A DNA stretch of 64,000 bases, from NCBI GenBank assembly GCA_028023455.1, contig JAQFVV010012394.1, positions 22,212,900 to 22,276,899 on the forward strand. The letters run 5' to 3'. The DNA comes from Epiperipatus broadwayi (Eukaryota; Onychophora; Udeonychophora; Euonychophora; Peripatidae). How positions within the stretch are numbered: the stretch's first letter is position 1; each line of letters begins with the position of its first letter. Positions 24,691 through 36,739 of this stretch are shown one piece after another. A program made the translations under genes and the position numbers. The notes beneath the pieces were generated by a model. It was not told the origin of the DNA, did not search any database, and was given only the letters and a program-made list of their open reading frames with translations.

Positions 24691-25790
24691 TTAATTAAAA
24701 ATAAAAGTTAAAATTGGAGGGAATAAAAAAATATTTTAAGATTACTAATCTAGATAAACAAAAAGAAATTCCACATGTAAAAGATTACGATTAGTAAAAC
24801 CTTTGTAATTCTAATTAAAGATGGCTGACAATTTATAAAAAAAAAGACTTTGTAACTAAAAATTTAATAAAGAATGCACATGATTATCAACTTTCACATT
24901 CTGATAAAATATATGTGCAGAAAACTAAAAAACTAGTCAAGGGTATAAAAAGAACCAAATAACTTCGAGCGAGGTCTTTTGTTGGCTTTGTCATGCATGG
25001 ATGAGTGAGAGGGCAGGGCTAGATGTAGTTCCTGTTCTCTCCATGCAATAAATGCCCCATTCAAGATATTCATAGACTGAACCAATGTGTCAGGCATGAA
25101 TTGAAATCAGAGTTTGTGGACACCTTCTTTCACCGTAAAGATGTTATTCCAAAACCTTCATGTCTATCCATACATTGCAACTGAGCAGAAATGTAAGGGA
25201 ATGTTGACAGAGTAAAACTAGTTAACTTCAATGAGCTTTTTAACTCAAGAAATAAACACGTACTACAAAACTTACCAGTAAGATTATTCAAATCTGATTT
25301 GTGACTAAATTTAGTGTTTGCAAACTAACCTAATCATTTGCTTTATTATTCAAGGGACTTTCAGTTATACCTTTCTAGAAAAAACTTAAGAAGTGAACAT
25401 TAATTGTTAAGAATTGCTTTAATTATTTTACCTAACTATCTGGATTAGCGTATGTGTATTATTTGCAATTATATTAGTAATTTATCATTAAATATTTTAA
25501 TTTGTATTAATAAAATATTTACATGTAATATTAACTTCATTGTGCATTATTAATGTTAGTTTATTAAACAGGCAAAACTCTCCATACAGTAGTGCCACCC
25601 TGTGCCAACCAGAATAATCAATGGATGTTTAATGTTTAATGTTAGTTTATAAGAATTTAAATGTATAATTTACCTTTGCCAATATTTATTAAGTAAGCTC
25701 TGGGAGAAATATTCTCTGAAAATAAAGTTACGGGAAGTCATAATCCAGATCTTTTTAGTTATTTGCTTCAAAATTATGGGATATGAGGAA
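24691..25790. other. Non-coding interval with a hammerhead-element fragment
   Basis: No gene is seen. At about 25566-25625 the end of the hammerhead foldback family is present (aaacaggcaaaactctccat, then agtgccaccctgtgccaacc), cut off after about 60 bases. Confidence 0.5.
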
Positions 25791-26535
25791 ATCATCATTT
25801 CTTATGCTTGCTTATAACTGTCATTAAAACAAGCAAAAACTCACTATACATATTGCCACACTGCAAGCTAGAGTAATCAAAGAATGCCAGAAGGTTTGTG
25901 CATAAAATTCGATCTAGTGCCTACTCATCCAATAGCCCCAGACTAGTTTCTGGCTTGTTGCCTTCATCAGTGAGGAGCCTTGGATCTGAGAACAATGCAC
26001 CTAGATCTTAGGATCTAATGCAATCCTCCAGCAGTCATCTTTTATCTCTACTTAATTACAAAACTATGAGTCTTACATTGAAAACACTTTAATATTTCCA
26101 ATCCAAGCCCAGGTCTGAACTCAGTTTAGTACCCATATATTTTGGTGTCTTTGGTTCTTTAATAACCATAGCCACCAATATCCTATTAGGCAGGATTGGT
26201 TTTAAGCCAATAAACATCACATGATCACCATTTCTTATGCTTGCTTATAACTGTTATTAAAACAGACAAAAACTCCAAGGCTCCTCACTCACAAAGGCCA
26301 CAAGCCAGAAACTAGTCTGGGGATATTGGATGAGTAGGCCCTAGATGGGGATTTTTTGGCATCATTGATTACTCTAGATTGCAGTGTGGCAATATATATA
26401 ATGAGTTTTTGCCAGTTTTAATAACAGTTATAAGCAAGCATAAGAAATGGTGATCATGTGATGTTTATTGGCTTAAAACCAATCCTGCCTAATAGAATAT
26501 TTGTGACAAGAGTTATTAAAGAACCAAATAACAAA
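25790..26535. mobile_element. Complex hammerhead foldback element: unit, leader, inverted unit
   Basis: It starts in the leader (catttcttatgcttgcttat), passes through one full direct body (25829-26165, starting aaacaagcaaaaactc) and a second leader at about 26213-26262, restarts a body at about 26263, then turns into an inverted body running to about 26395 and an inverted leader to about 26535. The arms 26143-26283 and 26395-26535 are inverse copies. The direct body carries an intact hammerhead core on the minus strand at 25941-25970; the inverted body at 26288-26317 has a ruined CTGATGA. The body-leader-body order shows the repeat unit is circularly continuous, as in a tandem multimer. Confidence 0.75.
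25927..25986 (-). ncRNA. Type I hammerhead ribozyme, copy in 25.8-kb element
   Basis: On the minus strand CTGATGA, a three-pair stem II (GGC/GCC, loop AACAA), GAAA, a palindromic ACTAGT stem III and GTC occupy 25941-25970. The flanks form stem I: ctcctca on one side and tgggg on the other, with an outer atccaa-type helix after a small internal loop. All core positions that define the family are intact; one stem I pair is lost relative to the 27.2-kb copy. Self-cleavage would follow the C of GTC. Confidence 0.75.
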
Positions 26536-26997
26536 AAATAAAGAAAGTTATTGCTAAAATACAAATACAAATAAGACTTAATTAACAGACAGGCAGCAAT
26601 TAAAATCATGGAATTGGAAGGTTAGACTTTCAAAGTGTAGACTATGAGAATAGTCAAAAGCTCTCCTAAGTGAATAAAAATTTTAAAGTTATACTTTACA
26701 TATATCTAATTACTGTATTTATAAATATTCAATTGTAAGATCATGTATATTGATTTGAAGAAATACAGACATCGAATTATATTATTATATATGTGCGTGC
26801 GTATGTAAGTAAAAAAATTTAATTTGCAAATACTATAGTCAGGGCTTCATTATTGAGTTTACCAATAGTTCTTTTCAGCTGCTGATCAAGTTCTGGAAAC
26901 ATATGCAATTGGGTGTTGTCTTTCATAGATCCCATCTGAGATAACTGCTCCAACTCTATATTCAGAAGTATCTGTGGTCACAATTACTTCTTGAATA

Positions 26998-27389
26998 CCA
27001 TTAAGCATCACATGATATTTTAGTATGGTTGTAAAAGAGCCAAAGACACCAAAATGTATGGGTACTGAACTGAGTTCAGACCCATATGACTATATAAGCT
27101 ATTGAGCTTAGATTGAAAATATTTTTTGTGTTTTCAATTTCATTCTCATAGTTTTGAAGTTAAGTAGAGATAAAAGATGGTTGCTAGAGGGTTGCATTAG
27201 ATCCTAAGATCTAGATGTAGTGCTCTCAGATCCAAAGCTCCTCACTGATGAAGGCCACAAGCCAGAAACTAGTCTGGGATATTGGATGAGTAGGCATTAG
27301 ATAGGGATTTTATGCACAAGCCTTTTGGCATCCATTGATTACTCTGTTTGGCACAGGTGGCAATACTGTATGGAGAGTTTTTGCTTTGT
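26998..27389 (-). mobile_element. Hammerhead foldback-family element with 14-bp target duplication
   Basis: The exact 14-bp repeat ttacttcttgaata lies at 26984-26997 and 27390-27403, and removal of the 392-bp insert restores the Gypsy RNase H reading frame. The insert starts ccattaagcatcacatgata, which is the family leader, and ends ggagagtttttgctttg, which is the inverted body start (aaacaggcaaaactctcc in other copies). Unlike its relatives it has only one body orientation, so no large hairpin. It carries the best hammerhead of the window on the plus strand at 27230-27290. No coding capacity; probably moved by another element's reverse transcriptase. Confidence 0.9.
27230..27290 (+). ncRNA. 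Type I hammerhead ribozyme (best copy)
   Basis: The core runs from C27245 to C27274: CTGATGA, then A, stem II GGC/GCC with loop CACAA, A, GAAA, then the palindrome ACTAGT of which GT plus C27274 makes the GTC cleavage triplet. Stem I pairs ctca (27241-27244) with tggg (27275-27278); the 26.3-kb copy, which keeps one more G, extends this to six pairs. After an internal loop an outer helix forms between atccaa (27230-27235) and ttggat further 3'. A two-part stem I with an internal loop and a very short stem III is the normal form of type I hammerheads in animal retrozymes and Penelope-like elements. An A-A pair closes stem II next to the core, which is unusual. Activity is inferred, not shown. 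Confidence 0.85.
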
Positions 27390-29285
27390 TTACTTCTTGA
27401 ATAATGAATGAAGAGTTGAGTGGACATTAATAAGCTTTTTGTTTTATTAAAATCTGTAAGATTGTTCATCTCTACACTTCTATCAGTGTTTTTTCATTAT
27501 TAAATCTTTAGAAGAGATTGCAATGAGAGATTTTGTTACGTGAGATTTTTTTTTTATCAAAAAAGTTTTGCAATCCCAAAAATTCTTGTAAAGTCCTTCA
27601 TGTTTTTAGTTTAAGTGCATTTTTGATAGTTCTCAGTTTTTCTGAGGTTGAATATTTCCCTTTGCTGTTAATGACATGTCTTAAAAAATCATTTCTTTTG
27701 TGCAACAAATTCACTTCATGGCATTTAGCTACACTCCAAATTTTTTTAGTCTTTCATCACATGCATCTAATCTGCTGTCCATTTCTTCAGATATTAAAAT
27801 ATCATTGAGGTAGGGAATGCCCCCCTAAATTCACTATAGCAGGTCATCCATCTTATCTTGAAACTCATTTGAGACAATGGTTATTTTATTCTATAATTTA
27901 TTATAGCAAAACAGCCTAAATGCATATTAATTGTGAAATATTTTGCTGTTCTTAAGTTATAAGAATCTGATGGAATGGGAACTGAAGCTTGATTTTAGCA
28001 AAATATGGTTTTTACAGCAGTGCTAAAACTGCCTGAATGAATATTAGACACAGGGTATGCTCTTTCATTAATATACTAATAATCACTGAATAAGTGAGCA
28101 GTACCATCTGATACAATATTATAATGGGTGTTGCCCATGATGCCTCCTCAGCATTTATTATTATTCATCTCTATTAAATCAAGTGTTTGTCCCAACTTGG
28201 CTATTAATGCAAAAGAAACTTTCCGAGGTCTACAGACAAAATGTTGAGCAATTTCTGCTAATTCAATGTCAATCGGTTGTGTGTTGATTTCTGAAGAATC
28301 CAATTTAAACAGCTGAGTAAACTTTTTATAAATTTGAATTCCAATTGCACTCATTATTTTTATTCTAATGCTCAATGGCCTAAACCAAGTTCTGTCTAGA
28401 ATCAGACAAATCTCTTTTAAATATATATAAAGGTAGAGTTTTTTTAACTCTCACATTTCCTTTCACTAGCACAATTGCTATATTTCTTAGGGTTTCACTT
28501 TACATCGGTCACCATTAAATTAGTTTTAACTATTGCTAAATTCCTCTTACTTTTCTTTGTAACATTTAATAAATTTCTTTGTGACAAAAGAGACACATCT
28601 CACCCAATGACAATCTCCATTCTGTCTTTTTGACATTGATTCCTCTTTACCATTCTCTCCTGTTGATTAAAGTCTGATAGCAAATTGACTTTATTCTTTT
28701 TCTGATTTTTATAGCAAACTCACTACAAATGTCTCTCAACACCACAAATATGACCAGTTATTTTTATATTTCAATTTGTTTTTGTAGGTTTCTGTCTACA
28801 TCAAGAAAAACATGTCCAGGTGCTACCACACTATCTTGCATCATTTTCTTTACTTGCACTTTGTTCATAAATATTTGCAGTTTTATTGCTTCTCTACTGT
28901 TCTAAAACTCAATTACATTTATCAACACAGTTTTATAAGCTACAAATTTTTACAATTGCACATGTATATGTTAGCTCAGTTTCACTCAGCAATAACTACT
29001 GCACTTGCTATCAACCATCACCCACAATAGCTAGCTGAGAAACATGATTTTAAATCCAGTACTGAAATTACACTTTTTAGCAAGCATACACAATTCCATG
29101 TTGCATTGCTGTATTTTTTCACATGCTGCCTGGTGTCTATTTTTAAACTGCAGATATGCTACATTACATATTGTAATCTGAAATGCCTGCTTCTCTTTTA
29201 ACTCTTTGTATAATACATCTTCTGGATTTATGGATTGCACAGTCACTTACCCACCTGTAACACTTCTTTTCCTCCTAAACACATG

Positions 29286-30307
29286 TATGTCACCACTTTA
29301 GCTTATTATCAATTATATAATTGGTTCCATATACCTTTCTATGTGTGTAGCTTTAAATTTGTCATCTCTCTGCATCATTTATAGCAAACTCACTGGTAGA
29401 GTTAGTTTGCAATGCTATCATTATTTCATTTATTATTATTCCCAAATGACTGACATCTGTTTTCACTGTTTTAAGCTTTTTGTTTTTCTTTTTTCTTTTT
29501 TACAAATGTTCTCACTGGCATGCTGGGACATTTAACTATAATTTTCGAATGACATTATTTATAATATTACCTGGGTTCTCTCCTAGTGTTGAACTGTGCC
29601 AATCTGCTATATTTAGGAATCCTAACTATTACCAGCTGAATAAGTATCAAATGTTCCAATAAAAAAACACTGAACATGGCAGTAATATTTAATAAATTTG
29701 GGTTTACTAATAGTACACTGATGAAAAGATATAATTATCCATCTTTACAACTATTAGATAATCCTTATGCAATTTCACAAATTTAGAACTCAATAGAAAA
29801 CAGGCACTACTTCTCACATTAAATAAAGTACTACATATTTGCGAACATTTTCAGAACCTGTATACGTCTGCATAATCTCTTGGAGGGTTTACATCCCTGA
29901 GATTAATTTTCTAGAGTGCTTAATAATTAAAACCGGGGAATTATTTAATTTTCTACCTATTTTTTTATATATAAATAGTTTACACAAACATAATAATTTT
30001 ACATCAATTTAAAATACACATATACAGCTATATGTAATATAACTTTATTAGTCAGACTGGGCAACAATTATATATAAACTTAACACAGGGGCTTATAGTT
30101 AAATGTCAATTTCAATGAGTCAAACAATTTGACAAAATCAATAAAAGATATATAATTACATTTTTGTTATATTTTCAGGACAACACAACCAATATGCACA
30201 ATGTTTGTTGAGTCTCTAAATTACATTGAGTCTTTGAAACTCATTCCTTTATTATTAAAAAGAATATATTCAACAAAATCTTTCAAAATTCCATTGCTGT
30301 GATGGAT
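29286..30307. other. AT-rich interval, no gene
   Basis: No domain-bearing frame or repeat family recognised. Short open frames at about 29341-29662 show no motif. Confidence 0.4.
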
Positions 30308-30725
<418 letters not shown>

Positions 30726-31350
30726 GTCCTACATGGTTTGGTGTGTAAAATGTCAGAAATCTGGAATTTTCAGTTATTGGGTTAATTCCTTTCGGACACT
30801 TATGGTGCATATAATTCTTATAAACTCCCCATTAATAAAGCCATACCATTATCATTTACATTGTTTTCATAATGATATTCCACTATGATTATTGCAAATC
30901 TTGTCTACCATGTTTACAAATTGTTTAAAAATAGAAGCATTCTTAAAGATAATTGGCATAATTTCATGAGTACATATATTTCTAAAAATATCCAAAATAA
31001 GCTAATAAATCATGACCATATTTAAAAACTTTCTTCAATTATCTCATCTGAAACAACCGCCTTTTCATTTCTGTTTTGATTTTATAAAATTAAATATCTT
31101 TGTCCAAATCTCTAAATGAATGAATAAAACTGATGTTATTAAAAGTCATCATCGTAGTTGCTGTATCTATTAAAAAGACAATCAAAATACTTCTTACATC
31201 TGTTGAAAATAGCTTCGATTGTTTGCATCTTATATAGAATAAATAACCTAAACAATTAGTTTAATATATAAAATGAATGTAATTGAAACCTGTAAGTAGA
31301 AAGCAACAATAGTGCATGGTTGTTGTTTTTCTCTCTACTAATGTTTGAAG
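30726..31350. other. AT-rich interval, no gene
   Basis: Nothing recognised between the microsatellite and the LINE. The last eight bases (gtttgaag, 31343-31350) are the left candidate target duplication of the RTE element. Confidence 0.5.
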
Positions 31351-34300
31351 GTTGCAGAAAGGAGTTTGCTATTAACTGAAAGGAGACCCTTTGATTCCTC
31401 TTGGAGGCCTTAAAGGAACCGAGCAGGGCAAATTCCTAATGTCCACTCCATACGTTCTTGTCGTTGCAGCTGTTATTACTATATGTTTATTCATATAGTA
31501 TATGAACATGGATGGGCTGCTCACCAACATGCATTAGCCAACGTAGTGAGGTTATTGGCTTTTTACCTCTGAGTTTAAGATCAAGAAACGCCATGGTTTT
31601 TCTTCTCAGTTGCCTGATAATGCAGAATAAATGTATGTGTAAATGATAAACATTTTTCCAATACATATATACAATTATGACAGACAAAAATAAATCATAG
31701 CCCTTATTCCCAGGAGGCTATAAAGTCACCAACCCAGGCAGTGGTTGGTGGCCAAAGATGGAGGGTGCTAAGAATCTCCTGATTGCGGACCCAGGCTGCC
31801 ATTTGATTATGATTTTTTATTTAGGTACTTACAACTGTGGATTACTTTCAAGTGAAGGAAGATTGCAAGAATTAGAAGAACTGTCTTATATTAAACGGGG
31901 CATTATTGGACTTTGTGAAATTAGAAGAAAAGGTGATGAGACAATTGATTTAAAAAGTGGACATGTACTCTATTATAAAGGCACAAATATTGGAAATAGA
32001 AGTGGAGTAGGATTCATTATAAATAAAAAGTGGAAGAACAACATTGTGAAGATTGATGGTGTATTGGACAGAGTGGCAAGATTAGTTATACAACTTAATA
32101 GCAGATACCAAATACAGATAATTCATGTTTATGCCCCACCAAGTTCTCATAGTGATGAAGTAGTAGAAGATTTTTATATGGATGTACAAAAGGCTTTCGA
32201 TCAAAGTAAACAACATTTTAAAATTGTTATGGGAGACTTTAATGCTAGAATTGGTAAACAAATGAAAGATGAAAGTGCTGTAGGTAATTTTGGTTATGGT
32301 AATAGAAATGAGAGAGGCCATAGACTAGTGGAATTTGCTGAAAAAGACAAACTTTATATTATGAATTCTTTTTTTTGAGAAAAATGTTAAAAGGAAATGG
32401 ACATGGAAGCATCCCAATGGAGGTACAGCAGAATTGGATTATATTTTGACTAACAGAAAATACATATTTCAAGATTGTAATGTTCTTAATAAATTTAACA
32501 CAGGAAGTGATCATCAATTAGTAAGATGTAAGATACGAGTTAATGCAAAACTAGAGAGACAAAAATGATTAAGAAAAACAATTTTTACAATTGATAATCC
32601 TAATCTTCAAAAACATTCAAATGAATTTAAATTAGAACTTACAAATCGGTTTCAAGTATTAGTAGACTTTGAACATGATTCAGATTTTGAATAAAATTAA
32701 TATGAAAATTACATTTTTAAAAACTGCAACAAAGATAGCTGGTAGAAAAAAGCAAAAATTGTCCAATAAAATTTCTACTGAGACTAGAGAATTTATGAAG
32801 AAAAGAAGAAATATGAAAATATACAAAAATGATGCATTAAAAAGGATTGAATATCTCGAATTTTGTTAAATGTATGGAAAAGAGTTGAAAATGATATATG
32901 AAAGTTGTCTTGCATTGGTGGTCGAGAGATCAGTGTGACTGCCTTACAAGCAGTTGCCTGGGTTGCGGGTTCGCGTCCCGGCCAATGCTATGATGCTTAA
33001 AAAAAAAGATATATGAAAGTATAACTGTGAACTAGCAGGAAAGCTGTAGAAGAGAATAAAAGTCTCAAGAATGTAAAACAACATTTTTGATATTGGTAGG
33101 AAATTTATATCTGCAATAAGAAAAAAAGATGGAATTATTACTAAAAAGAGAGAGGACATCATGAAATGGGTAGAAGACTTTTATCAAAAATTATATAGTA
33201 ATAAAGAACAAGTACCTCATATCTACTACATCTTCTGAATTGCCCAGAATTTTAAATGAACAAGTGAAACATGCAATTAAATGTATGAAGAAAGGAACAG
33301 CTCCAGGTGATGGTGGTATTATAATTGATATATTAAAAAAAGCAGGTGAAGAAATATAATTTTTTTTAGAAAAGTTATATACCAAATGTCTAAATGATAA
33401 AGATGTATCAGATGATTGGAAGAATGCAGTAATAATATTAATATTTAAAAAAGGTGATAAAGAAAATATTAGAAATTACAGACCTATCAGCCTTTTATCA
33501 GTTTTATACAAAATTTTTTACCAAGATAATTACAACTCGTCTACAGAGAACATTGGATTTCCACCAACCAAGAGAACAAGCTGGATTTAAAAGTGGTTTT
33601 ATACAGTAGATCATATCCAGGTATTGAGAGAAGTTATAGAAAGGACAAATAAATATGAGATGCCATTATGGTTCGGATTTGTAGATTATGAAATTTCTTC
33701 AGTGATTAAAGCATTGGATCATCAAGGTATAGATCCAGGATATTGTCATATTTTAAAGAATATTTTTAAAAATGCAACAGCAACAATTAGATTACATAAT
33801 GATACTGGGAAAGTCAACATTGAGAAAGGTGTAAGACAAGGTGACTCCATATCTCCAAAACTTTTTACAGCACTGTTGCAAGAAGTATTTTGTGGATTAA
33901 AATAAGAAACTAAAGGAGCGAAAATAAATGGAGATTATTTAAGTCATTTAGATTTTGCAGATGATATAGTTGTTTTTGCAAATAATGCTTCAGAGCTGCA
34001 GGAAATGTTGCAGGAGTTATCAGATGAAAGTAGGACTAAAGATAAATGTTAAAAAGACTAAAGTAATGTTTAATCAATTTGCTGAAAATATGAAAATAAA
34101 AATTGATTATGATGAATTAGAAGAATTTAACAGTTACAAATATCTTGGTCAGATTATTAATACAGATGGAAACATAAAGGATGAAATTAATCATAGAATT
34201 AAACTTGGTTGGAGTGCTTTTGGTAGAAATAACTTGATACTAAAAGGAAATATGCCTATGTGTTTGAAAAGGAAGGTTTTTAATAAATGTGTTTTACCAG

Positions 34301-34716
34301 TTCTTACTTATGGATCTGAGACTTGGACACTTAACAGAAGAGTAATACAAAGACTCCAGACCACTCAAAGAAGTATGGGGAGATGCATGTTGGGAGTAAG
34401 AAGAAGAGATGGAAAACGCAATGTATGGTTAAGAGAACAAACAGGTGTTACTGACCTCATTGAAAAAATTAAAAGATTGAAGTGGAGTTGAGCTGGACAT
34501 ATTGCTAGAAGAGATAATAGATTGACAATTGAAATCTTAAACTGGATTCCAAGAGATTGTAAAAGACCCAGAAAGAGACCACATGTGAGATGGATGGATG
34601 GATAAAATAAGAAAGTGTGCAGGGGTGATGTGGAGAAGAGAAGCTAAAGATCGGAGATGGATTAAACTTGGAGAGACCTTCATCCTGCAGTGGATTGATA
34701 ACGGTTGATGATGAAA
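31351..34716 (+). mobile_element. RTE-like LINE, full length but dead, plus strand
   Basis: The 5' start, gttgcagaaaggagtttgct, matches the 5' end of the minus-strand copy at 57816, so both are full length. A 5' UTR of about 330 bp precedes a single ORF (about 31680-34700, broken). Endonuclease: TYNCGLLSSEGRLQELEEL at about 31825-31880, GDFNARIG at about 32230-32255, SDHQLV at about 32505. RT: SPKLFTALLQE at about 33855, LDFADDIVVFANNA at about 33950-33990, with RQGDSISP before it. The C-terminal region reads VLPVLTYGSETWTLNRR at about 34290-34340. The frame is broken by several indels, stops and the SINE at 32906-33007. An 8-bp repeat gtttgaag (31343-31350, 34717-34724) is a candidate target duplication. 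The 3' tail is a short tgatgatga run, as in RTE elements. Confidence 0.9.
32906..33007 (+). mobile_element. tRNA-derived SINE, subfamily 1, with exact 13-bp target duplication
   Basis: The exact repeat gatatatgaaagt at 32893-32905 and 33008-33020 defines a 102-bp insert: tgtcttgcattggtggtcga, gagatcagtgtgactgcctt, acaagcagttgcctgggttg, box B-like gcgggttcgcgtcccgg, tail ccaatgctatgatgctt and an A-run. The uninterrupted target is seen in the RTE copy at about 61915. The A-tail and 13-bp duplication show LINE-type retroposition after the RTE copy had landed. Confidence 0.95.
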
Positions 34717-34724
34717 GTTTGAAG

Positions 34725-35647
34725 TCATCTTTAAGTTATAAAAACACACACTAATTAAATTATGTTATTGTAAGTATTAATAATACTTTCAAATAAATAT
34801 TTATCACAAGCCCTATTACTTATATTAAAGTATACATGTTTTTTTTATATAAATATCTTTTTTTTTAAATGCATACAATGCTTTTTTTTTTTATTCATTA
34901 TATATTTTTGGAATTCAGCATATTAATTAATTCCCGTTTCTTTCTTCTTTTTTTTTCTTTTTTAACAAGTATAATTAAAATCTCTCTGACATTTCAAGTT
35001 ATTCATTAAGTATCTCCATAGCCTTTACTAATTCACGGCTAAATTATACTTTTTAGACACTGCTGCCCTCTTTTTAACTTTTATGATAGTCAATGGAAAG
35101 AATTTATAAATTTCAATATTTTCAAAAAAAGGAATTAATCCTTTAAACAATCACTTATTACTTAAGTTAATAATTATTAAATTCGTCTTGTAAAAAAATA
35201 CTATTAAAAATTCTTAAACACCATTCAAAATTGTAAAAGTCTTTGGCAAATAGTTGTTCGTGCCTAAAATTACATTTTCAAGAATATTGAAATAATTTGC
35301 TAGTATTTATTTACTGTTTTGTGTTCTTTAAAAGTTATTTCATTGTAAATAAATGTATCTGTCAACAGAATTTCATTTTCTTTGGTGGTTGCGGATCCAT
35401 AGACCAATATAATGTGAATAATATTACATTGATTAAGCACATGTGAAAAAACAAATCGTAAATTCTCTATTTTTTAAAACTTAAATTCTTTTTTGAAAAA
35501 ACGTATTATCCAAAATTATAAAGAATTTCTTAATAACTTCATGACCAATGGGTTGTGTACCATTGCTTTATCTAACAAAAATAATACGTTTTGTGTAGTT
35601 TAATTAAAGTGATTTTTGTTCCGTTTTGCAGATTTTAATTTCTATAA
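34725..35647. other. AT-rich interval, no gene
   Basis: Homopolymer-rich DNA. The phrase ctgctgccctctttttaact at about 35058 resembles sequences near 9242 and 11250. No coding frame. Confidence 0.4.
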
Positions 35648-35662
35648 AATTTTACTATTTTT

Positions 35663-35764
35663 TTTTTTTTTTTAGTGTCATAGCATCGGCCGGGACGCGA
35701 ACCCGCAACCCGGGCAACTGCTCGTAAGGCAGTCGCGCTGACCTCTCGACCACCAATGCAAGAC
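35663..35764 (-). mobile_element. tRNA-derived SINE, subfamily 1, with 15-bp target duplication
   Basis: The exact repeat aattttactattttt lies at 35648-35662 and 35765-35779, giving a 102-bp insert, the same length as the 32.9-kb copy. On the minus strand it reads gtcttgcattggtggtcgag, aggtcagcgcgactgcctta, box B-like gcgggttcgcgtcccgg and tail gccgatgctatgacacta plus A-run. All CpG sites in box B are intact, so this is one of the younger copies. Confidence 0.95.
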
Positions 35765-35799
35765 AATTTTACTATTTTTAATGCTTAATTTTGAAGGGT

Positions 35800-36130
35800 A
35801 TCTTACTCCTTTCAGGATAAAGTTCTCGTAAACAAATGGAATACAAAATGTTCTTTTGACAATGAAATGGGAAATTTGCAGAAAGTTTATAATTAAATAA
35901 TATTACGTATCACCTGTAATATTAATATCCCAGAGTGATTAATAAAACCTGCTCACATGTTTTTTTTTAGTTTTTAAAAAGCATTTTAAGACTCATTTTT
36001 CCAACAAATGTTATTGGACTGTCTAAGTGTGAATAAAGTTCATTAAAATTTTGTAATTTACTTACAGGCAGTACGTGTATAACTCACTCTTCATTATTGT
36101 TGTGTTTCATCTGGATTATATATAAACACA
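35800..36130 (+). repeat. Dispersed repeat R1, uninterrupted copy
   Basis: This stretch (gggaaatttgcagaaagt, gtatcacctgtaatattaat, agagtgattaataaaacctg, ccaacaaatgtt, then ttcattaaaattttgtaatt and tgtttcatctggattata) is present in reverse at 63590-63770 and 60535-60640. It therefore gives the uninterrupted form of the repeat that the third RTE LINE split. Its class is unknown. Confidence 0.75.
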
Positions 36131-36179
36131 AATGCATAGTAAATACGTTTCTAATATTATATTTATTAACAAATATAAA

Positions 36180-36739
36180 AACAAATATGCACTCGTATTT
36201 ACAATATATATTTTACAATGTCTATATTATACCTGCTACTGTTGGCCGAGATATAGCTTCTGGTTCTAGGTTGAACTATGAAAGATGGGCTGCACATGCC
36301 CTTATAGGTTTTTTTATCTATCTTGACAGCCTACCTCATGAATAGGTTCAGTGACACTTTCAACTATATTATGACAGCTTGTCCCATGCCAATGTTTGGT
36401 TCTAGCAGCTTCCAATCCTGAACGTGGACTTGCCTCACTGCATCAACCATTTAGCTTTGATAGCTATAGTCTGTAGAATGTATATTCTGTTTTTCAGCTT
36501 TGTGGCAGTAGTTCCCTCACTTTATCTTCAAAAAGAATTATTATTTATTGACCGATCCTCATCCTTAATGGAAACATTCAGATTCAGTGATAAAATCATC
36601 ACCTATTGGCCTATTCTTGTCATTGGCTATGTGTTATCTATCTATATTTGCATAGATTCGTGTGATGAATTCTTAATCCAATCTTGATAAGACAAAATTT
36701 CAACGAGTCCATTATTTGAAGGCTAGGTGAGATATGACA
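36180..36739 (-). mobile_element. 3' LTR of Ty3/Gypsy family G1, minus strand
   Basis: On the minus strand the LTR begins TGTCATATCTCACC directly after a purine-rich aggaggaaa tract (36740-36750), as expected for LTR start and polypurine tract. It shares most of its length with 40050-40908: ccattatttga...ggtgagatatg, ggctatgtnttatctatct, atagctatagtctg, catttagctttgat and atacctgctantgttggc. Its far end (about 36180) is approximate. Confidence 0.7.

Larger units (their letters stand above)
26830..29285 (-). pseudogene. Ty3/Gypsy gag-pol relic, minus strand
   Basis: Read on the minus strand, gag comes first at about 29240-29040 (LQFKNRHQAACEKIQQCNM, LCMLAKKCNF). A probable nucleocapsid/protease stretch (about 28900-28400) is too decayed to define. 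RT starts at about 28375-28150 (FVCRPRKVSFALIAKLGQTL, then VSDGTAHLFSDY) and continues in broken frames to about 27700, where YLNDILIS replaces the YxDD catalytic motif, an Asp-to-Asn change. RNase H follows at about 26990-26840 (EVIVTTDTSEYRVGAVISDG, then HPIAYVSRT). Integrase is not present. The hammerhead element at 26998-27389 interrupts it exactly between RT and RNase H. Gag is close to that at 44.3 kb. Dead. Confidence 0.8.
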
